Origin: Sphingomonas baiyangensis
Lineage (GTDB): Bacteria > Pseudomonadota > Alphaproteobacteria > Sphingomonadales > Sphingomonadaceae
DNA length: 64,000 nt
Reading direction: 5' to 3'
Assembly: GCF_005144715.1 (NCBI RefSeq)
Contig: NZ_SWKR01000002.1
Location: forward strand, 372,001-436,000
Position numbers and translations under genes: made by a program. The notes under the pieces are model-generated. The model saw only the letters and a list, made by a program, of their open reading frames with translations, was not told the DNA's origin and did no database searches. This document shows positions 9,761 to 20,880 of this stretch, in pieces; the stretch's first letter is position 1; each line of letters begins with the position of its first letter.

Positions 9761-9897
9761 GCCCGCCTGCTAGCGCGTTGCGTCGGCAAGCCCAACCCCC
9801 CTGCGGTTAGGCGCGCGCGTTGCCAATATGCGGCCGCATCGCTATGTGCGCGACCGACTTTCCTTCCGCTTCGAAACCCCTTGCCGGAGACCCGATC

Positions 9898-11577
<1,680 letters not shown>

Positions 11578-11584
11578 CGGCGCG

Positions 11585-12772
11585 ATGCCCGTCGTAGAGG
11601 AGGGCGCCGAGGCGGTGCCGCCGCCCAGGGGCGGCGACATCGCCTATCGCCTGCGGCAGCAGCGCTATCTGGCCGAGTTCGGCATGGAGGCGCTGCGCTC
11701 GCGCGATATCGGCGCGATGCTCCAGCGCGCGACCGAGCTGTGCGCGCGCGGCATGGATGCGCGCTATTGCAAGTATCTGGCCGCGCCCGACGGCGAGCAG
11801 CGGATGCTGGTCGAAGCCGGGGTCGGCTGGCGCGATGGCGTGGTGGGCACGGCGTCGCTCGGTGGCGATACCGAGAGTCCCGCGGGCTTCGCCTTCAAGA
11901 CCGGCGAGGCGGTGATCTCTAACCATCTCGACCAGGAGGAGCGGTTCCGCACGCCCGCGCTGATGGCCGATCACGGCATCCGCCGCGCGATCAACGTGCT
12001 CGTCGAGGCGAACGGCAAGCGCTACGGCGTGCTCGAAGTCGACAGCCCGAATGAGGGCAAGTTCGACGAGGACGACCTGGCCTTCATGCAGGGCTTCGCC
12101 AGCCTGATCGGCGTCGCGCTCGAACGCCAGCAGGCCGAGGCGCGGCTGGCGGCAGCGGTCGAGCATCAGGAGCTGCTGACGCGCGAGGCCAGCCACCGCG
12201 TCAAGAACAGCCTGATGCTCGTGTCGGCGATGCTCGACCTGCAGATGCGCGACGACGACGATCCGAGCGTGGCGCGGCTGCTGGGCGATGCGCAGGCGCG
12301 GATCACCGCGATCGCGCAGGCGCATGACCGGCTGTGGCGCGGCGAGCGGCTGGGCATGGTGATGCTCGACGACCTATTGTGCGGGCTGGTCGATGCGCTG
12401 GCCGAGCAGGCGCCGCGCCACCGCATCACCTGCGAGGTAGACGCGGTCGAGCTCAGCGCCGACAGCGCGATTCCGCTGGGGCTGATCCTCACCGAGCTCG
12501 TCACTAACGCGGTCAAATACGCCTATCCCGAAGGCGAGGGCGGCGAGATCGCGGTGCGCGTGCGGCGCGAGAATGGCGCGATGGTGATGCGCGTCGCCGA
12601 TGCCGGTCGCGGGATGCCCGCCGATTTCGACTTCGCCGCGCAGGCGCGCAAGAGCCTGGGCACGCGGATGATCGCTAGCCTCGCGCGCCAGCTCGGCGGC
12701 AGCGTCGATTATTCGGCCGGCGAGGGCGGGCGCGGCACCGTCGTTTCGGTCGACTTTCCCGTCCCCGCCTGA
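11585..12772 (+). CDS. GAF-domain sensor histidine kinase (HisKA_2 type)
   Basis: Cytosolic kinase of about 395 residues. The N-terminal half (about 30-175) is a GAF domain. A HisKA_2 phosphoacceptor box follows, with the His in ASHRVKNSL, then an HATPase_c domain with the N box LTELVTNAVKYAYP, the G1 box VADAGRGMP and a G2 segment ending GRGTVVSVDFP. Kinases of this group often act in general stress or light signalling in alphaproteobacteria with PhyR-type partners; no partner is adjacent. It begins seven bases after ettA, so it may be cotranscribed, and its 3' end overlaps the opposing phosphatase gene by 64 bases. Confidence 0.9.
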   Translation: MPVVEEGAEAVPPPRGGDIAYRLRQQRYLAEFGMEALRSRDIGAMLQRATELCARGMDARYCKYLAAPDGEQRMLVEAGVGWRDGVVGTASLGGDTESPAGFAFKTGEAVISNHLDQEERFRTPALMADHGIRRAINVLVEANGKRYGVLEVDSPNEGKFDEDDLAFMQGFASLIGVALERQQAEARLAAAVEHQELLTREASHRVKNSLMLVSAMLDLQMRDDDDPSVARLLGDAQARITAIAQAHDRLWRGERLGMVMLDDLLCGLVDALAEQAPRHRITCEVDAVELSADSAIPLGLILTELVTNAVKYAYPEGEGGEIAVRVRRENGAMVMRVADAGRGMPADFDFAAQARKSLGTRMIASLARQLGGSVDYSAGEGGRGTVVSVDFPVPA

Positions 12773-14238
12773 TCGCGCGTCAGTGCCTCAACCATCACGG
12801 CGTGGATGCTGTGCTGCTCGATCGTGCCGCGCAGCAGATGCGCCATCGGGCCGCTCGCACGCACCGCTACGTCATCGCCGCCATGCGTCTCGCCGCCGAG
12901 CGGCACCAGCGCCTGCTGGCGATAGTCGAGCGCGGCGGTGTCCTCGGCCGCCGGATCGCTGCGCTCGCTGCCCGAAGCGGCGCCGAGGCCATTGGCATAA
13001 CCGAGCGTGGTATAGCCCTTGCCGTCGCGCGCCTTCACCGGTGCTCCGGCCTCGTTGCGTACCACGCCGAGCACCGGATTTCCGCGCCCCGGATAGCCCG
13101 CCATCGTGAACGCGTGGCCGTGATCGGCGGTGGTGACGATCAGCGTGTCGGCGGGATCGGTCGCGGCGACGGCGGCGGCGACGGCGGCGTCCATCGCGAT
13201 CGCATCCTCGAGCGCGCGGCGCGCATTCCTGGCATGGTGCGCATGGTCGATGCGCCCCGCCTCGACGAGCAGCACGAAGCCCTCGCGATTGCGCGACAGC
13301 ATCGCGATCGCCTTGGTGGTCATCTCGGCAAGCGAGGGCTCGCCGGCCTTGTCGCCGGCGCGATCGGCTTCATATTGCATGTGATCGGGCTGGAAGAGGC
13401 CGAGCACCTTGGTGGCACGCGCCGGATCGAGCGCGGCGAAGCCCGCGGCGTCGCTCACATAGCTGCCGCGCGGGTGACGGCGGCGCCATTCGGCGATCAG
13501 ATCGCGTCCGTCGTCGCGCAACCCCTTCACCTGGGGATATTCGCGATCGGTCGCGGCGGCCGGCAGGAAGTAGCGCCGCCCGCCGCCGAGCACGAGGTCG
13601 AGGCGGCTGCCCACCGTGCCTTCGATCAGCTGGCGCGCGATATCGATGCAGCCGGCGGCGCGCCGCTCGGCGGGCACGCTCGCTTCCCAGTCGCGCTGCG
13701 GCGTGTGGGCATAGGTGGCCGCCGGCGTGGCATGGGTGATGCGCGCGGTGGAGATCACGCCGGTGGCGCGGCGCTGCTGCTGCGCAAGCGCAAACAGCGA
13801 CGGCAGCGTGGCGCGGCGCGCGCTGGCGCAATCGTCGGGCAACGCCTCGGGTCCGACGCCGATCGATCCGTTGCGCGTCTTCACGCCGCCCAGCAGCGCG
13901 GTGGCGGTGGGGGCCGAGTCGGCGACCTGCGCGTCGTGCGAATAGGTCTTCACCAGCGCCGAATAGGGCAGCGCGTCCATCGCGGTGACGAACGATTCGC
14001 CGTCCTTGCCCGCGCGCTGCCCCTGATGAATGCGTGCGGCGGTGATCGTCGAGACGCCGAAGCCGTCGCCGACGAACAGGATGACGTTGCGTGCGCGCGC
14101 GTCGACCGGCGTGACGGCCTTGAGGCGCGCTAGTTCGGCGGCGGCCTGCGCGCGATAGGCGGCGGTATCGGCCTGCTGCGCGGCGGCGGGCGTGGCGAGC
14201 GTCAGCAGCGCGAGCGCGGCGACGGAACGGACAAGCAT
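12709..14238 (-). CDS. Alkaline phosphatase, periplasmic
   Basis: Metal-dependent phosphomonoesterase that frees phosphate from organic esters. 509 residues starting MLVRSVAALALL, a signal peptide ending at AAAQQ. AAGGAG lies six bases before the ATG at 14238, which decides between two close ATGs. The metal-binding Asp is in FVGDGFG (58) and the nucleophile Ser in ADSAPTATA (108). Further ligands are in HATPAATYAH, EAGRIDHAHH, TADHGH and GETHGGDDV. The frame remains open far upstream over arsC and panB, but that part is a shadow. Monocistronic, and convergent with the kinase gene. Confidence 0.93.
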   Translation of the reverse strand: MLVRSVAALALLTLATPAAAQQADTAAYRAQAAAELARLKAVTPVDARARNVILFVGDGFGVSTITAARIHQGQRAGKDGESFVTAMDALPYSALVKTYSHDAQVADSAPTATALLGGVKTRNGSIGVGPEALPDDCASARRATLPSLFALAQQQRRATGVISTARITHATPAATYAHTPQRDWEASVPAERRAAGCIDIARQLIEGTVGSRLDLVLGGGRRYFLPAAATDREYPQVKGLRDDGRDLIAEWRRRHPRGSYVSDAAGFAALDPARATKVLGLFQPDHMQYEADRAGDKAGEPSLAEMTTKAIAMLSRNREGFVLLVEAGRIDHAHHARNARRALEDAIAMDAAVAAAVAATDPADTLIVTTADHGHAFTMAGYPGRGNPVLGVVRNEAGAPVKARDGKGYTTLGYANGLGAASGSERSDPAAEDTAALDYRQQALVPLGGETHGGDDVAVRASGPMAHLLRGTIEQHSIHAVMVEALTRDQAGTGKSTETTVPRPPSPAE

Positions 14239-14301
14239 GGACATCTCCTTGCCGATCGCCTTTCCAGACGAAGATGACAATCGCGATACAGGAGACGCGG
14301 C

Positions 14302-14649
14302 GTGACGGTGACGATGTACGGCATTCCCAATTGCGGCAGCGTGAAGAAGGCGCGGGCCTGGCTCGATGCGCGGGGGACTGCCTATGACTTCCACGACTAC
14401 AAGAAGCACGGCGCCGATGCCGCGCGATTGGCGCGCTGGTGCGAGGCGGCGGGGTGGGAGCGCGTGCTCAACCGGGCGGGCATGACCTTCCGCAAGCTGC
14501 CCGATGCCGACAAGGCAGTGGGCGATGCCGACGCTGCGGTCGCGCTGATGGCGGCGCATCCCTCGTGCATCAAGCGGCCGGTGCTCGAGCATCCAGGCGG
14601 CGTGCTGGTGGGGTTCGATGCCGAACGATGGTCGCAGGCCTTGGGCTGA
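14302..14649 (+). CDS. ArsC/Spx-family thioredoxin-fold protein (YffB-like)
   Basis: 115 residues of the ArsC-like branch of the thioredoxin superfamily. The N-terminus MTVTMYGIPNCGSVKKA has a single redox Cys, in the place of the ArsC active-site Cys, and CIKRPVLE near residue 90 is the conserved RP loop. Such YffB-type proteins bind glutathione and are annotated as arsenate-reductase-like, but arsenate reduction is not shown for them. Divergent from the phosphatase gene, 63 bases apart, so the two promoters share that gap. Confidence 0.88.
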   Translation: MTVTMYGIPNCGSVKKARAWLDARGTAYDFHDYKKHGADAARLARWCEAAGWERVLNRAGMTFRKLPDADKAVGDADAAVALMAAHPSCIKRPVLEHPGGVLVGFDAERWSQALG

Positions 14650-14712
14650 TACACCGCCGTTGCGCGGGCAGGCGGGGTGGCGATAGCATCGCGCGGACAA
14701 GGGGGAGGACTG

Positions 14713-15153
14713 ATGGCAAACGGCTTCACGACGAAACCACCGCGACGCCTGACGATCATCGCGATCGTGCTGGCGCTCTGGGGCGCGATGGGGGTGTTCG
14801 CTTTCTATGGCGATGCCACGATGAGCGCCGCGAAGTTGGCGGCGATGCCCGAATGGGACCGCCAATTTTATGCGACGCGGCCGGGATGGTTCGTCTGGGC
14901 CTATGGCATTGCGACCTGGGCGGGGCTGGCGGGCGCGGTGCTGCTGTTGCTGCGGCGCGCGCTCGCGGTGCCCGCCTTCGCGGTGTCGCTGCTCGCCGCG
15001 CTGGTGCAATTCGGCTTCGTGTTCGCCGCGACCGATCTGGTGGCGGTCAAGGGCGCGGCGGCGACGGTGCCGTTTCCGCTGTTCATCCTCGCGGTCGCGA
15101 TCTTCCAGCTCTGGTTCGCGACCGATGCCAGGCGCCGCGGGTGGTTGCGTTGA
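14713..15153 (+). CDS. Small four-helix membrane protein
   Basis: 147 residues with four hydrophobic segments (about 16-36, 66-87, 90-112 and 118-138), so it is an inner-membrane protein. Start chosen at ATG 14713 with GGGGAGG seven bases upstream. It carries no motif I can name; similar four-helix proteins without known function are common in sphingomonads. Lies between the ArsC-like gene and panB, all in one direction with gaps of 63 and 39 bases. Confidence 0.8.
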   Translation: MANGFTTKPPRRLTIIAIVLALWGAMGVFAFYGDATMSAAKLAAMPEWDRQFYATRPGWFVWAYGIATWAGLAGAVLLLLRRALAVPAFAVSLLAALVQFGFVFAATDLVAVKGAAATVPFPLFILAVAIFQLWFATDARRRGWLR

Positions 15154-15192
15154 GCTTGGCGTAAGGCTGCCGAGCGCGTAGAGCGCGGCGGC

Positions 15193-16053
15193 ATGTCGAC
15201 CACCTTCACGCTCGATACCGCGACCAGTCGCGCCAATCCCACGCCGGCGCCGATGCGCCGGCTCACGGTGCCTGCCATTGCCGCGCGCAAGGGCGGCGAG
15301 CCGATCGTGATGCTGACGGCCTATACCGCCCGCATGGCGCAGCTGCTCGATCCGCATTGCGACATGCTGCTGGTGGGCGACAGCCTGGGGCAGGTGATCT
15401 ACGGCCTGCCTTCCACGCTGTCGGTCACGCTCGACATGATGTGCGCGCACGGCGCCGCGGTGGTGCGTGGCAGCTACCACGCCGTGGTGGCGATCGACAT
15501 GCCGTTCGGCAGCTATGAAGCCTCGCCCGAGCAGGCTTTCGCCTCGGCGAGCCGGGTAATGGCCGAGACGGGTGCCGCGGCGGTGAAGCTCGAAGGCGGC
15601 GCGGCGATGGCGCCGACGGTCGCGTTCCTCGGCCAGCGCGGCATTCCGGTGATCGGCCATGTCGGGCTCACGCCGCAGGCGGTGAACGCGCTCGGCGGCT
15701 ACGGCGCGCGCGGCCACAGCGAGGCCGAGCAGGCCAAGATCGGCGACGATGCGCAGGCGATCGCCGATGCCGGCGCGTTCGCGCTGGTAGTGGAGGGCGT
15801 GATCGAGCCGCTGGCAGCCGACATCACGCGCCGCGTTGCCTGCCCGGTGATCGGCATCGGCGCATCGGCGCAGTGCGACGGGCAGGTGCTGGTCATCGAC
15901 GACATGCTCGGCATGTTCGAGCGCACGCCGCGCTTCGTGAAGCGCTATGACGACATCGCCGGCCGTATTTCCGCCGCGGTCGAGACCTATGCGGGCGAGG
16001 TGCGTGCGCGTTCGTTCCCCGGAGAGGATCAGCTGTACCGGCCCAAGAGCTGA
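15193..16053 (+). CDS. panB: 3-methyl-2-oxobutanoate hydroxymethyltransferase (ketopantoate synthase)
   Basis: First committed step of pantothenate synthesis: transfers a hydroxymethyl group from methylene-tetrahydrofolate to 2-oxoisovalerate. 286 residues, complete. Family signatures are [16 protein letters not shown], the metal-binding [30 protein letters not shown] and [10 protein letters not shown], with Glu in VVEGV as catalytic base. The N-terminus is about 20 residues longer than in E. coli. Other pan genes are not adjacent. Confidence 0.97.
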   Translation: MSTTFTLDTATSRANPTPAPMRRLTVPAIAARKGGEPIVMLTAYTARMAQLLDPHCDMLLVGDSLGQVIYGLPSTLSVTLDMMCAHGAAVVRGSYHAVVAIDMPFGSYEASPEQAFASASRVMAETGAAAVKLEGGAAMAPTVAFLGQRGIPVIGHVGLTPQAVNALGGYGARGHSEAEQAKIGDDAQAIADAGAFALVVEGVIEPLAADITRRVACPVIGIGASAQCDGQVLVIDDMLGMFERTPRFVKRYDDIAGRISAAVETYAGEVRARSFPGEDQLYRPKS

Positions 16054-16126
16054 CGGTATTTGATCGTTTCGTTTCGCACGAGGCGCGGCTAAGGTCCGCC
16101 GCCTGTACCCCCTGGAGTAAGAAGTC

Positions 16127-16828
16127 TTGGCGCTGACCCCGCAGAACAACGATGTGTTTCTTCGCGAAGTCGACGAGGAACTGCGTCGCGACGAGATGCG
16201 CGATTTCATGACGCGCTGGGGCCGCTGGGTGATCGTGGCGGTGATCGCCGCGCTGGTGGCGTTCGGCGGGTGGCTGTTCTGGCAGAACCGGCAGGAGGCC
16301 GCCGCCGGCGAGCAGGGCGAGGCGTTCAGCGCCGCACTCGACGATCTGGCCGCGAACAAGGCCGATGCCGCGCGCGTGCCGCTCGAGACGCTCGCCAGTT
16401 CGGATCGCGACGGTTACCGCGCGATGGCGCGCTTCACCCAGGCCGATATTCTGTTGCAGCGCGACGACCTGAAGGGTGCGGCGGCCAAGTTCGCCGAGAT
16501 CGCGGGCGATTCCGATCTGGCGCAGCCCTATCGCGACCTTGCGCTCATTCGCCAGACTTCGGCCGAGTTCGACAGCCTGCAACCCGCGCAGGTGATCGAC
16601 CGGCTGCGCGGCCTTGCCACCAAGGACAGCCCGTGGTTCGGCAGCGCGGGCGAGCTGGTGGCGATCGCCTATATGCGCATGAACCGCCCGCAGGAGGCCG
16701 GCCGCATGTTCGGCGAGATCGCGCGCACCGAAACGGTGCCCGAGACGATCCGTCAACGCGCGGTTCAGCTGGCAGGCGTACTCGGGGTCGACGCGGTCGA
16801 TCAACCTCAGGAAAAGACGGGCGAATGA
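16127..16828 (+). CDS. YfgM-like tetratricopeptide membrane protein
   Basis: Ancillary factor of the Sec translocon and periplasmic chaperone network, encoded next to bamB in most proteobacteria. 233 residues: a cytosolic N-terminus, one membrane helix (about 33-51) and a periplasmic region of TPR-like helices (DUF2133/TPR_21). TTG is the start, with GGAGTAAGAAG just upstream; the next Met is inside the N-terminal segment. The stop overlaps the bamB start (ATGA), so the two are translationally coupled. Confidence 0.88.
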   Translation: MALTPQNNDVFLREVDEELRRDEMRDFMTRWGRWVIVAVIAALVAFGGWLFWQNRQEAAAGEQGEAFSAALDDLAANKADAARVPLETLASSDRDGYRAMARFTQADILLQRDDLKGAAAKFAEIAGDSDLAQPYRDLALIRQTSAEFDSLQPAQVIDRLRGLATKDSPWFGSAGELVAIAYMRMNRPQEAGRMFGEIARTETVPETIRQRAVQLAGVLGVDAVDQPQEKTGE

Positions 16829-18147
16829 TGAAGCTTGGGCGTATTTCGGCAGCGGCTATGGCGCTTGCCGCGCTGAGCGGTTGCGGCATCTTCCGCGGCG
16901 GCGACAAGAAGACGCCGGTGGTGGGCGAGCGCGTGCCGATCCTCGTGGCCGAACAGGATGTCGAGGCCGATCCCAATCTCGTGGGGCAGGCGGTGCTGGT
17001 GCCGCCGCAGATCGCCAACGACGCCTGGACGCAGCCCGGCGGCAATGCCGCGAAGGCGATGGGCCATGTCGCGCTGGCGGCTGCGCCCACACAGCTATGG
17101 TCGCGCTCGATCCCCGGCGGCACCACGCGCGTGCGGCTCGCCGCGGCGCCGGTGGTGGCGGGCGGCCGGCTGTACGTGGCCGATGTCGAAGGAGCGATTC
17201 ATGCGCTCGACGCCGCGACGGGTTCGCCCGTCTGGCGCGTCGAGACCGGACGCGGCGATTCGAACGAGAATGCGCGGTTCGGCGGCGGCGTGAGCGTCGA
17301 GGGCGATCGGCTCTACGCGACCAATGGCGTGGGCGACGTGGTGGCGCTCAACGTTGCCGACGGCAGCGAGATCTGGCGCGTCAAGCCCGGTGGCCCGCTG
17401 CGCGGCGCACCCACGATCGCCAACGGCCAGGTCTATGTGCTGACGCAGGACAACCAGCTCTTCGCGCTCAACATCGCCGATGGCGCGACCGTGTGGACGC
17501 AATCGGGCAGTCTCGAGGCGCAGGGCGTCTTCGGCGTGGCGGCCCCGGCCTCGGCGCAGGGCACCGTGGTGGCCGGCTTCTCGTCGGGCGAGCTCAACGC
17601 CTATCGCTACGAGAATGGCCGCTCGGTCTGGGCCGATAGCCTGTCGCGCACCAGCATCTCGACCTCGGTGTCGAGCCTTGCCGATATCGATGCCGAGCCG
17701 GTGATCGATCAGGGCCGCGTCTACGCCGTGGGCGAGGGCGGGCGCATGGTCGCGGTCGAAATCCTCAGCGGCCAGCGACTGTGGGAGCAGAATCTCGCCG
17801 GCATCTCGATGCCATGGGTGGCGGGCGAGTGGATCTTCGTCGTCACCGACGATGCGCGCCTGCTGTGCATCTCGCGCGGCAATGGCCGCATCCGCTGGAT
17901 CTCGCAGCTGCCGCGCTGGCGCAACGAGGAGAAGCGCCGCGGGCCGATCGGCTGGGTAGGGCCGCTGCTCGCGGGCGGGCGTCTCTATGCGCTGAGCTCG
18001 CGCGGCGTCGTCGCGGCGGTATCGCCCGAGGACGGATCGATCGTCCAGCAGATTGAGACCAAGGGCACCTACACGCTGCCGCCACTCGCGGCGGGCGGCG
18101 TGATGTATACGCTGAGCGACGAGGGCACGATCACCGCCTGGCGGTGA
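16825..18147 (+). CDS. bamB: Outer membrane protein assembly factor BamB (PQQ-like beta-propeller lipoprotein)
   Basis: Lipoprotein of the BAM complex that inserts beta-barrel proteins in the outer membrane. About 440 residues. The signal ends in the lipobox LSGC. The mature part is an eight-bladed propeller with repeated PQQ-type blades (RLYVADVEGAIHALDAATG, VYVLTQDNQLFALNIADG and similar). Two adjacent ATGs (16825, 16828) are possible starts. Coupled to the yfgM-like gene upstream, and followed after 30 bases by der, the usual order in alphaproteobacteria. Confidence 0.94.
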   Translation: MMKLGRISAAAMALAALSGCGIFRGGDKKTPVVGERVPILVAEQDVEADPNLVGQAVLVPPQIANDAWTQPGGNAAKAMGHVALAAAPTQLWSRSIPGGTTRVRLAAAPVVAGGRLYVADVEGAIHALDAATGSPVWRVETGRGDSNENARFGGGVSVEGDRLYATNGVGDVVALNVADGSEIWRVKPGGPLRGAPTIANGQVYVLTQDNQLFALNIADGATVWTQSGSLEAQGVFGVAAPASAQGTVVAGFSSGELNAYRYENGRSVWADSLSRTSISTSVSSLADIDAEPVIDQGRVYAVGEGGRMVAVEILSGQRLWEQNLAGISMPWVAGEWIFVVTDDARLLCISRGNGRIRWISQLPRWRNEEKRRGPIGWVGPLLAGGRLYALSSRGVVAAVSPEDGSIVQQIETKGTYTLPPLAAGGVMYTLSDEGTITAWR

Positions 18148-18177
18148 ACTCCGGTCCTCGCATTGATTGATTTACGC

Positions 18178-19545
18178 ATGCCGATTCCAACCGTTGCCAT
18201 TATCGGGCGCCCCAATGTCGGCAAGTCGACGCTGTTCAACCGGCTGGTCGGCAAGCGCCTCGCGCTGGTCGACGATCAGCCCGGCGTCACGCGCGACCGG
18301 CGCGAGGGCGACGCGCATCTGCTCGGTTGTGATTTCCGCGTCATCGATACCGCGGGCTATGAGGACGAGGACCCGAATACGCTGCCCGGCCGGATGCGCC
18401 AGCAGACGCAGGCGGCGCTGGCCGAGGCCGATGTGGCGCTGTTCCTCGTCGATGCGCGCGACGGGCTGACGCCGCTGGACGAGGAGATCGGCCGCTGGCT
18501 GCGCGCCGCCGACGTGCCGGTGATCCTCGCTGCCAACAAGGCCGAGGGGCGGATCGCGGCATCGAGCATCTATGAAGCGATGGCGCTGGGGTTCGACGAT
18601 CCGATCGCGCTGTCGGCCGAGCATGGCGAAGGCATCGCCGATCTGTTCGAGGCGCTGCGGCCCTTCATCGATCGCGAGGACGAGGAAGGCGAAGCGATCG
18701 ACGCCGACAGCCCCGATGCGCCGCTCAAGCTGGCCATCGTCGGGCGACCCAATGCCGGCAAGTCGACGCTCATCAACCGGCTGCTCGGGCAGGACCGGCT
18801 CATCACCGGCCCCGAAGCCGGCATCACGCGCGATTCGATCGCGATCGAGTGGCAATGGACCGACGCCGAAGGGCGCGTGCGCCCGGTGCGGCTGATCGAC
18901 ACCGCCGGCATGCGCAAGCGCGCCAAGGTGCAGGACAAGCTCGAGAAACTGTCGGTCGCCGACGGGCTGCGCGCGGTCGACTATGCCGAGGTCGTCGTGC
19001 TGCTGCTCGACGCCACCAAGGGGCTCGAGGCGCAAGACCTCAAGATCGCCGACAAGGTGTTGCAGGAAGGCCGCGCGCTGGTGATCGCGCTCAACAAGTG
19101 GGACGTGGCCGAGAACGCATCGAGCCTGTTCAACGGCGTCAAGGGCGCGCTCGACGAGGGGCTCGCACAGGTGAAGGGCGTGCCGCTGCTCACCGTATCG
19201 GCGGCGACGGGCAAGGGGCTCGACGTGCTGATCCGCGTCGCCTTCGAAACGCGCGAGGCGTGGAGCCGGCGCGTTTCCACCGGCGCGCTCAATCGCTGGT
19301 TCGAAGAAGCGCTGGAAACCAACCCGCCGCCTGCGCCCGGCGGCAAGCGGATCAAGCCGCGCTACATCACCCAGAACAACACGCGCCCGCCGAGCTTCGT
19401 GCTGTTCGGCACGCGCGTCGATCTGCTGCCCGAGAGCTATCGGCGCTATCTGGTCAACGGCCTCAGGCGGCATTTCGATTTCGGCGCGGTGCCCGTGCGC
19501 CTCAATCTGCGCGCGTCGAAGAACCCGTTCGATACCGACCGGTGA
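18178..19545 (+). CDS. der: Ribosome biogenesis GTPase Der (EngA)
   Basis: Tandem GTPase needed for 50S subunit assembly. 455 residues. G1 motifs GRPNVGKST (near the N-terminus) and GRPNAGKST (about 187); G3 DTAGYED and DTAGMRK; G4 NKAE and NKWD; the C-terminal KH-like domain ends NPFDTDR. The ATG at 18178 matches the family's MPIPTVAIIG start better than the ATG five codons upstream. Follows bamB closely; the stop overlaps the next gene (GTGA). Confidence 0.97.
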   Translation: MPIPTVAIIGRPNVGKSTLFNRLVGKRLALVDDQPGVTRDRREGDAHLLGCDFRVIDTAGYEDEDPNTLPGRMRQQTQAALAEADVALFLVDARDGLTPLDEEIGRWLRAADVPVILAANKAEGRIAASSIYEAMALGFDDPIALSAEHGEGIADLFEALRPFIDREDEEGEAIDADSPDAPLKLAIVGRPNAGKSTLINRLLGQDRLITGPEAGITRDSIAIEWQWTDAEGRVRPVRLIDTAGMRKRAKVQDKLEKLSVADGLRAVDYAEVVVLLLDATKGLEAQDLKIADKVLQEGRALVIALNKWDVAENASSLFNGVKGALDEGLAQVKGVPLLTVSAATGKGLDVLIRVAFETREAWSRRVSTGALNRWFEEALETNPPPAPGGKRIKPRYITQNNTRPPSFVLFGTRVDLLPESYRRYLVNGLRRHFDFGAVPVRLNLRASKNPFDTDR

Positions 19546-19742
19546 CGCGCATCGACGCGCGCGGGCTCAAATGTCCGTGGCCCGCATTGCGCGCCGCGCG
19601 GGCGCTGCGGGGCGGCGACATCGCGATCGAGATCGAGGCCGACGATCCGGCTGCCGAGCGGGAGCTGGCGGCGCTTGCGGGTGCGCACGGGCTTGCGTTC
19701 CGCGCATGTGCGGCGGGCGTGTATCGCATCGGTGAAGGATAG
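19542..19742 (+). CDS. TusA/SirA-family sulfurtransferase-like protein
   Basis: 66 residues with the CPxP motif of the family (DARGLKCPWPALRAARAL, residues 5-22), whose Cys carries persulfide in TusA. The GTG start overlaps the der stop codon, so translation is coupled. Members act in sulfur relay for tRNA thiolation or molybdenum cofactor; the specific role here is not decidable. Confidence 0.88.
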   Translation: MTRIDARGLKCPWPALRAARALRGGDIAIEIEADDPAAERELAALAGAHGLAFRACAAGVYRIGEG

Positions 19743-19813
19743 CGCGTCAACGGGTCGTTTACAGTCTGGGGCATATGATCAGGCGACCGCGGGGTGCGGG
19801 GCGGAGGCTGTGA

Positions 19814-20233
19814 ATGACGAATACGATCGAACCGCGAACGGTGGTCGATTGGGCGAGCTTTTCGCAGGCGCGCGCCGAGCTGGGGTCCAATTTCGTCCGC
19901 ATTCTAGGCTATTTCCGCGAGGATGGCGTCAAGTCGCTCGAGCGGATCGAGGCGGCGATGCGTGGCGGCCAGGCGGCTGCCTTGGTCATTCCAGCGCACA
20001 CGCTCAAAGGCGAGGCACGCCAGTTCGGTGCCGAACCGCTGGCCGACTGTGCCGAGACGATCGAAATCATCGCGCGCGATTGCGTCGAGCGGCATGACGC
20101 GCCCGACGCCGCGCTCGAGCATGTCGTGCGGCTGCGCCCGCTATTCGACCAGACGCTGGCGATGCTCGAACAGGAAGCCAACCCGCTGGTGATGCGCAAG
20201 CCCGGCGGCTTCGGCCGGCGCGCGATCGCCTGA
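19814..20233 (+). CDS. Histidine phosphotransfer (Hpt) domain protein
   Basis: 139 residues forming a single Hpt four-helix bundle. The phosphorylated His lies in the motif AHTLKGEARQFGA (about residue 62). It would relay phosphate between a hybrid kinase and a response regulator, neither of which is adjacent. Separate from the der group by about 70 bases, with its own likely promoter. An unusual basic tail (RKPGGFGRRAIA) closes the protein. Confidence 0.88.
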   Translation: MTNTIEPRTVVDWASFSQARAELGSNFVRILGYFREDGVKSLERIEAAMRGGQAAALVIPAHTLKGEARQFGAEPLADCAETIEIIARDCVERHDAPDAALEHVVRLRPLFDQTLAMLEQEANPLVMRKPGGFGRRAIA

Positions 20234-20281
20234 CGGCGCGACAGCCGCCGCCCCGCGCGTAAGCGGAGCGGCGTGCTGCAA

Positions 20282-20776
20282 TCAGTCCTTCTTGTCGGCG
20301 TCGTGCTCCGAACGCGCGTTGAGCTGGATATAGTTCTCGAGCCCCATGCGCTCGATCATCTCGAACTGGCGTTCGAGCGTGTCGACATGCTCCTCCTCGC
20401 TATCGAGGATACGGCGGAGCAGGTCGCGGCTGACATAGTCGCGCACCTTCTCGCAATGCTCGATCGCGTCGCGCAGCAGCGGGATCGCTTCCTCCTCGAG
20501 CGCGAGATCGGCCTTAAGCACTTCCTCCACCGTCTCGCCTATGCGCAGGCGACCGAGCAGCTGGAAATTGGGCAGACCGTCGAGAAATAGAATGCGCTCC
20601 GACAGCCAGTCGGCATGCTCCATTTCCTCGATCGATTCCTTCCGCTCGAAGGCGGCGAGCTTGTAGACGCCCCAGTGATCGAGCAGGCGATAATGCAGCC
20701 AATATTGGTTGATCGCGGTCAGCTCGTTCTTGAGCGCGATGTTGAGATATTCGATGACCTGAGGGTCGCCCTTCAT
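20282..20776 (-). CDS. bfr: Bacterioferritin
   Basis: Haem-containing iron storage cage subunit that oxidises Fe(II) and stores ferric mineral. 164 residues. The start at ATG 20776 gives the family N-terminus MKGDPQVIEYLN; the longer open frame is not family-like. The ferroxidase ligands Glu (NELTAINQY), ExxH (EEMEHAD), Glu and the late EEEH are present, and the Met in SIEEMEHAD is the haem ligand. Lies 104 bases downstream of the bfd gene in the same direction, the classical bfd-bfr pairing. Confidence 0.96.
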   Translation of the reverse strand: MKGDPQVIEYLNIALKNELTAINQYWLHYRLLDHWGVYKLAAFERKESIEEMEHADWLSERILFLDGLPNFQLLGRLRIGETVEEVLKADLALEEEAIPLLRDAIEHCEKVRDYVSRDLLRRILDSEEEHVDTLERQFEMIERMGLENYIQLNARSEHDADKKD

Positions 20777-20880
20777 GATGTTCGCCTTGCTCTGGATGCA
20801 GGCGCACATCTTACCGCCGAAACGGGCAGGGCGATAGTCGGAAAATGGCGGAATTCTGCGGTTTCTGGCGGCTGCGAACG

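Noticed and set aside
14245..16359. Upstream part of the very long minus frame that contains the phosphatase
   Set aside because: It lies opposite arsC and panB, has no motif, and the phosphatase has its own signal peptide and ribosome site at 14238.
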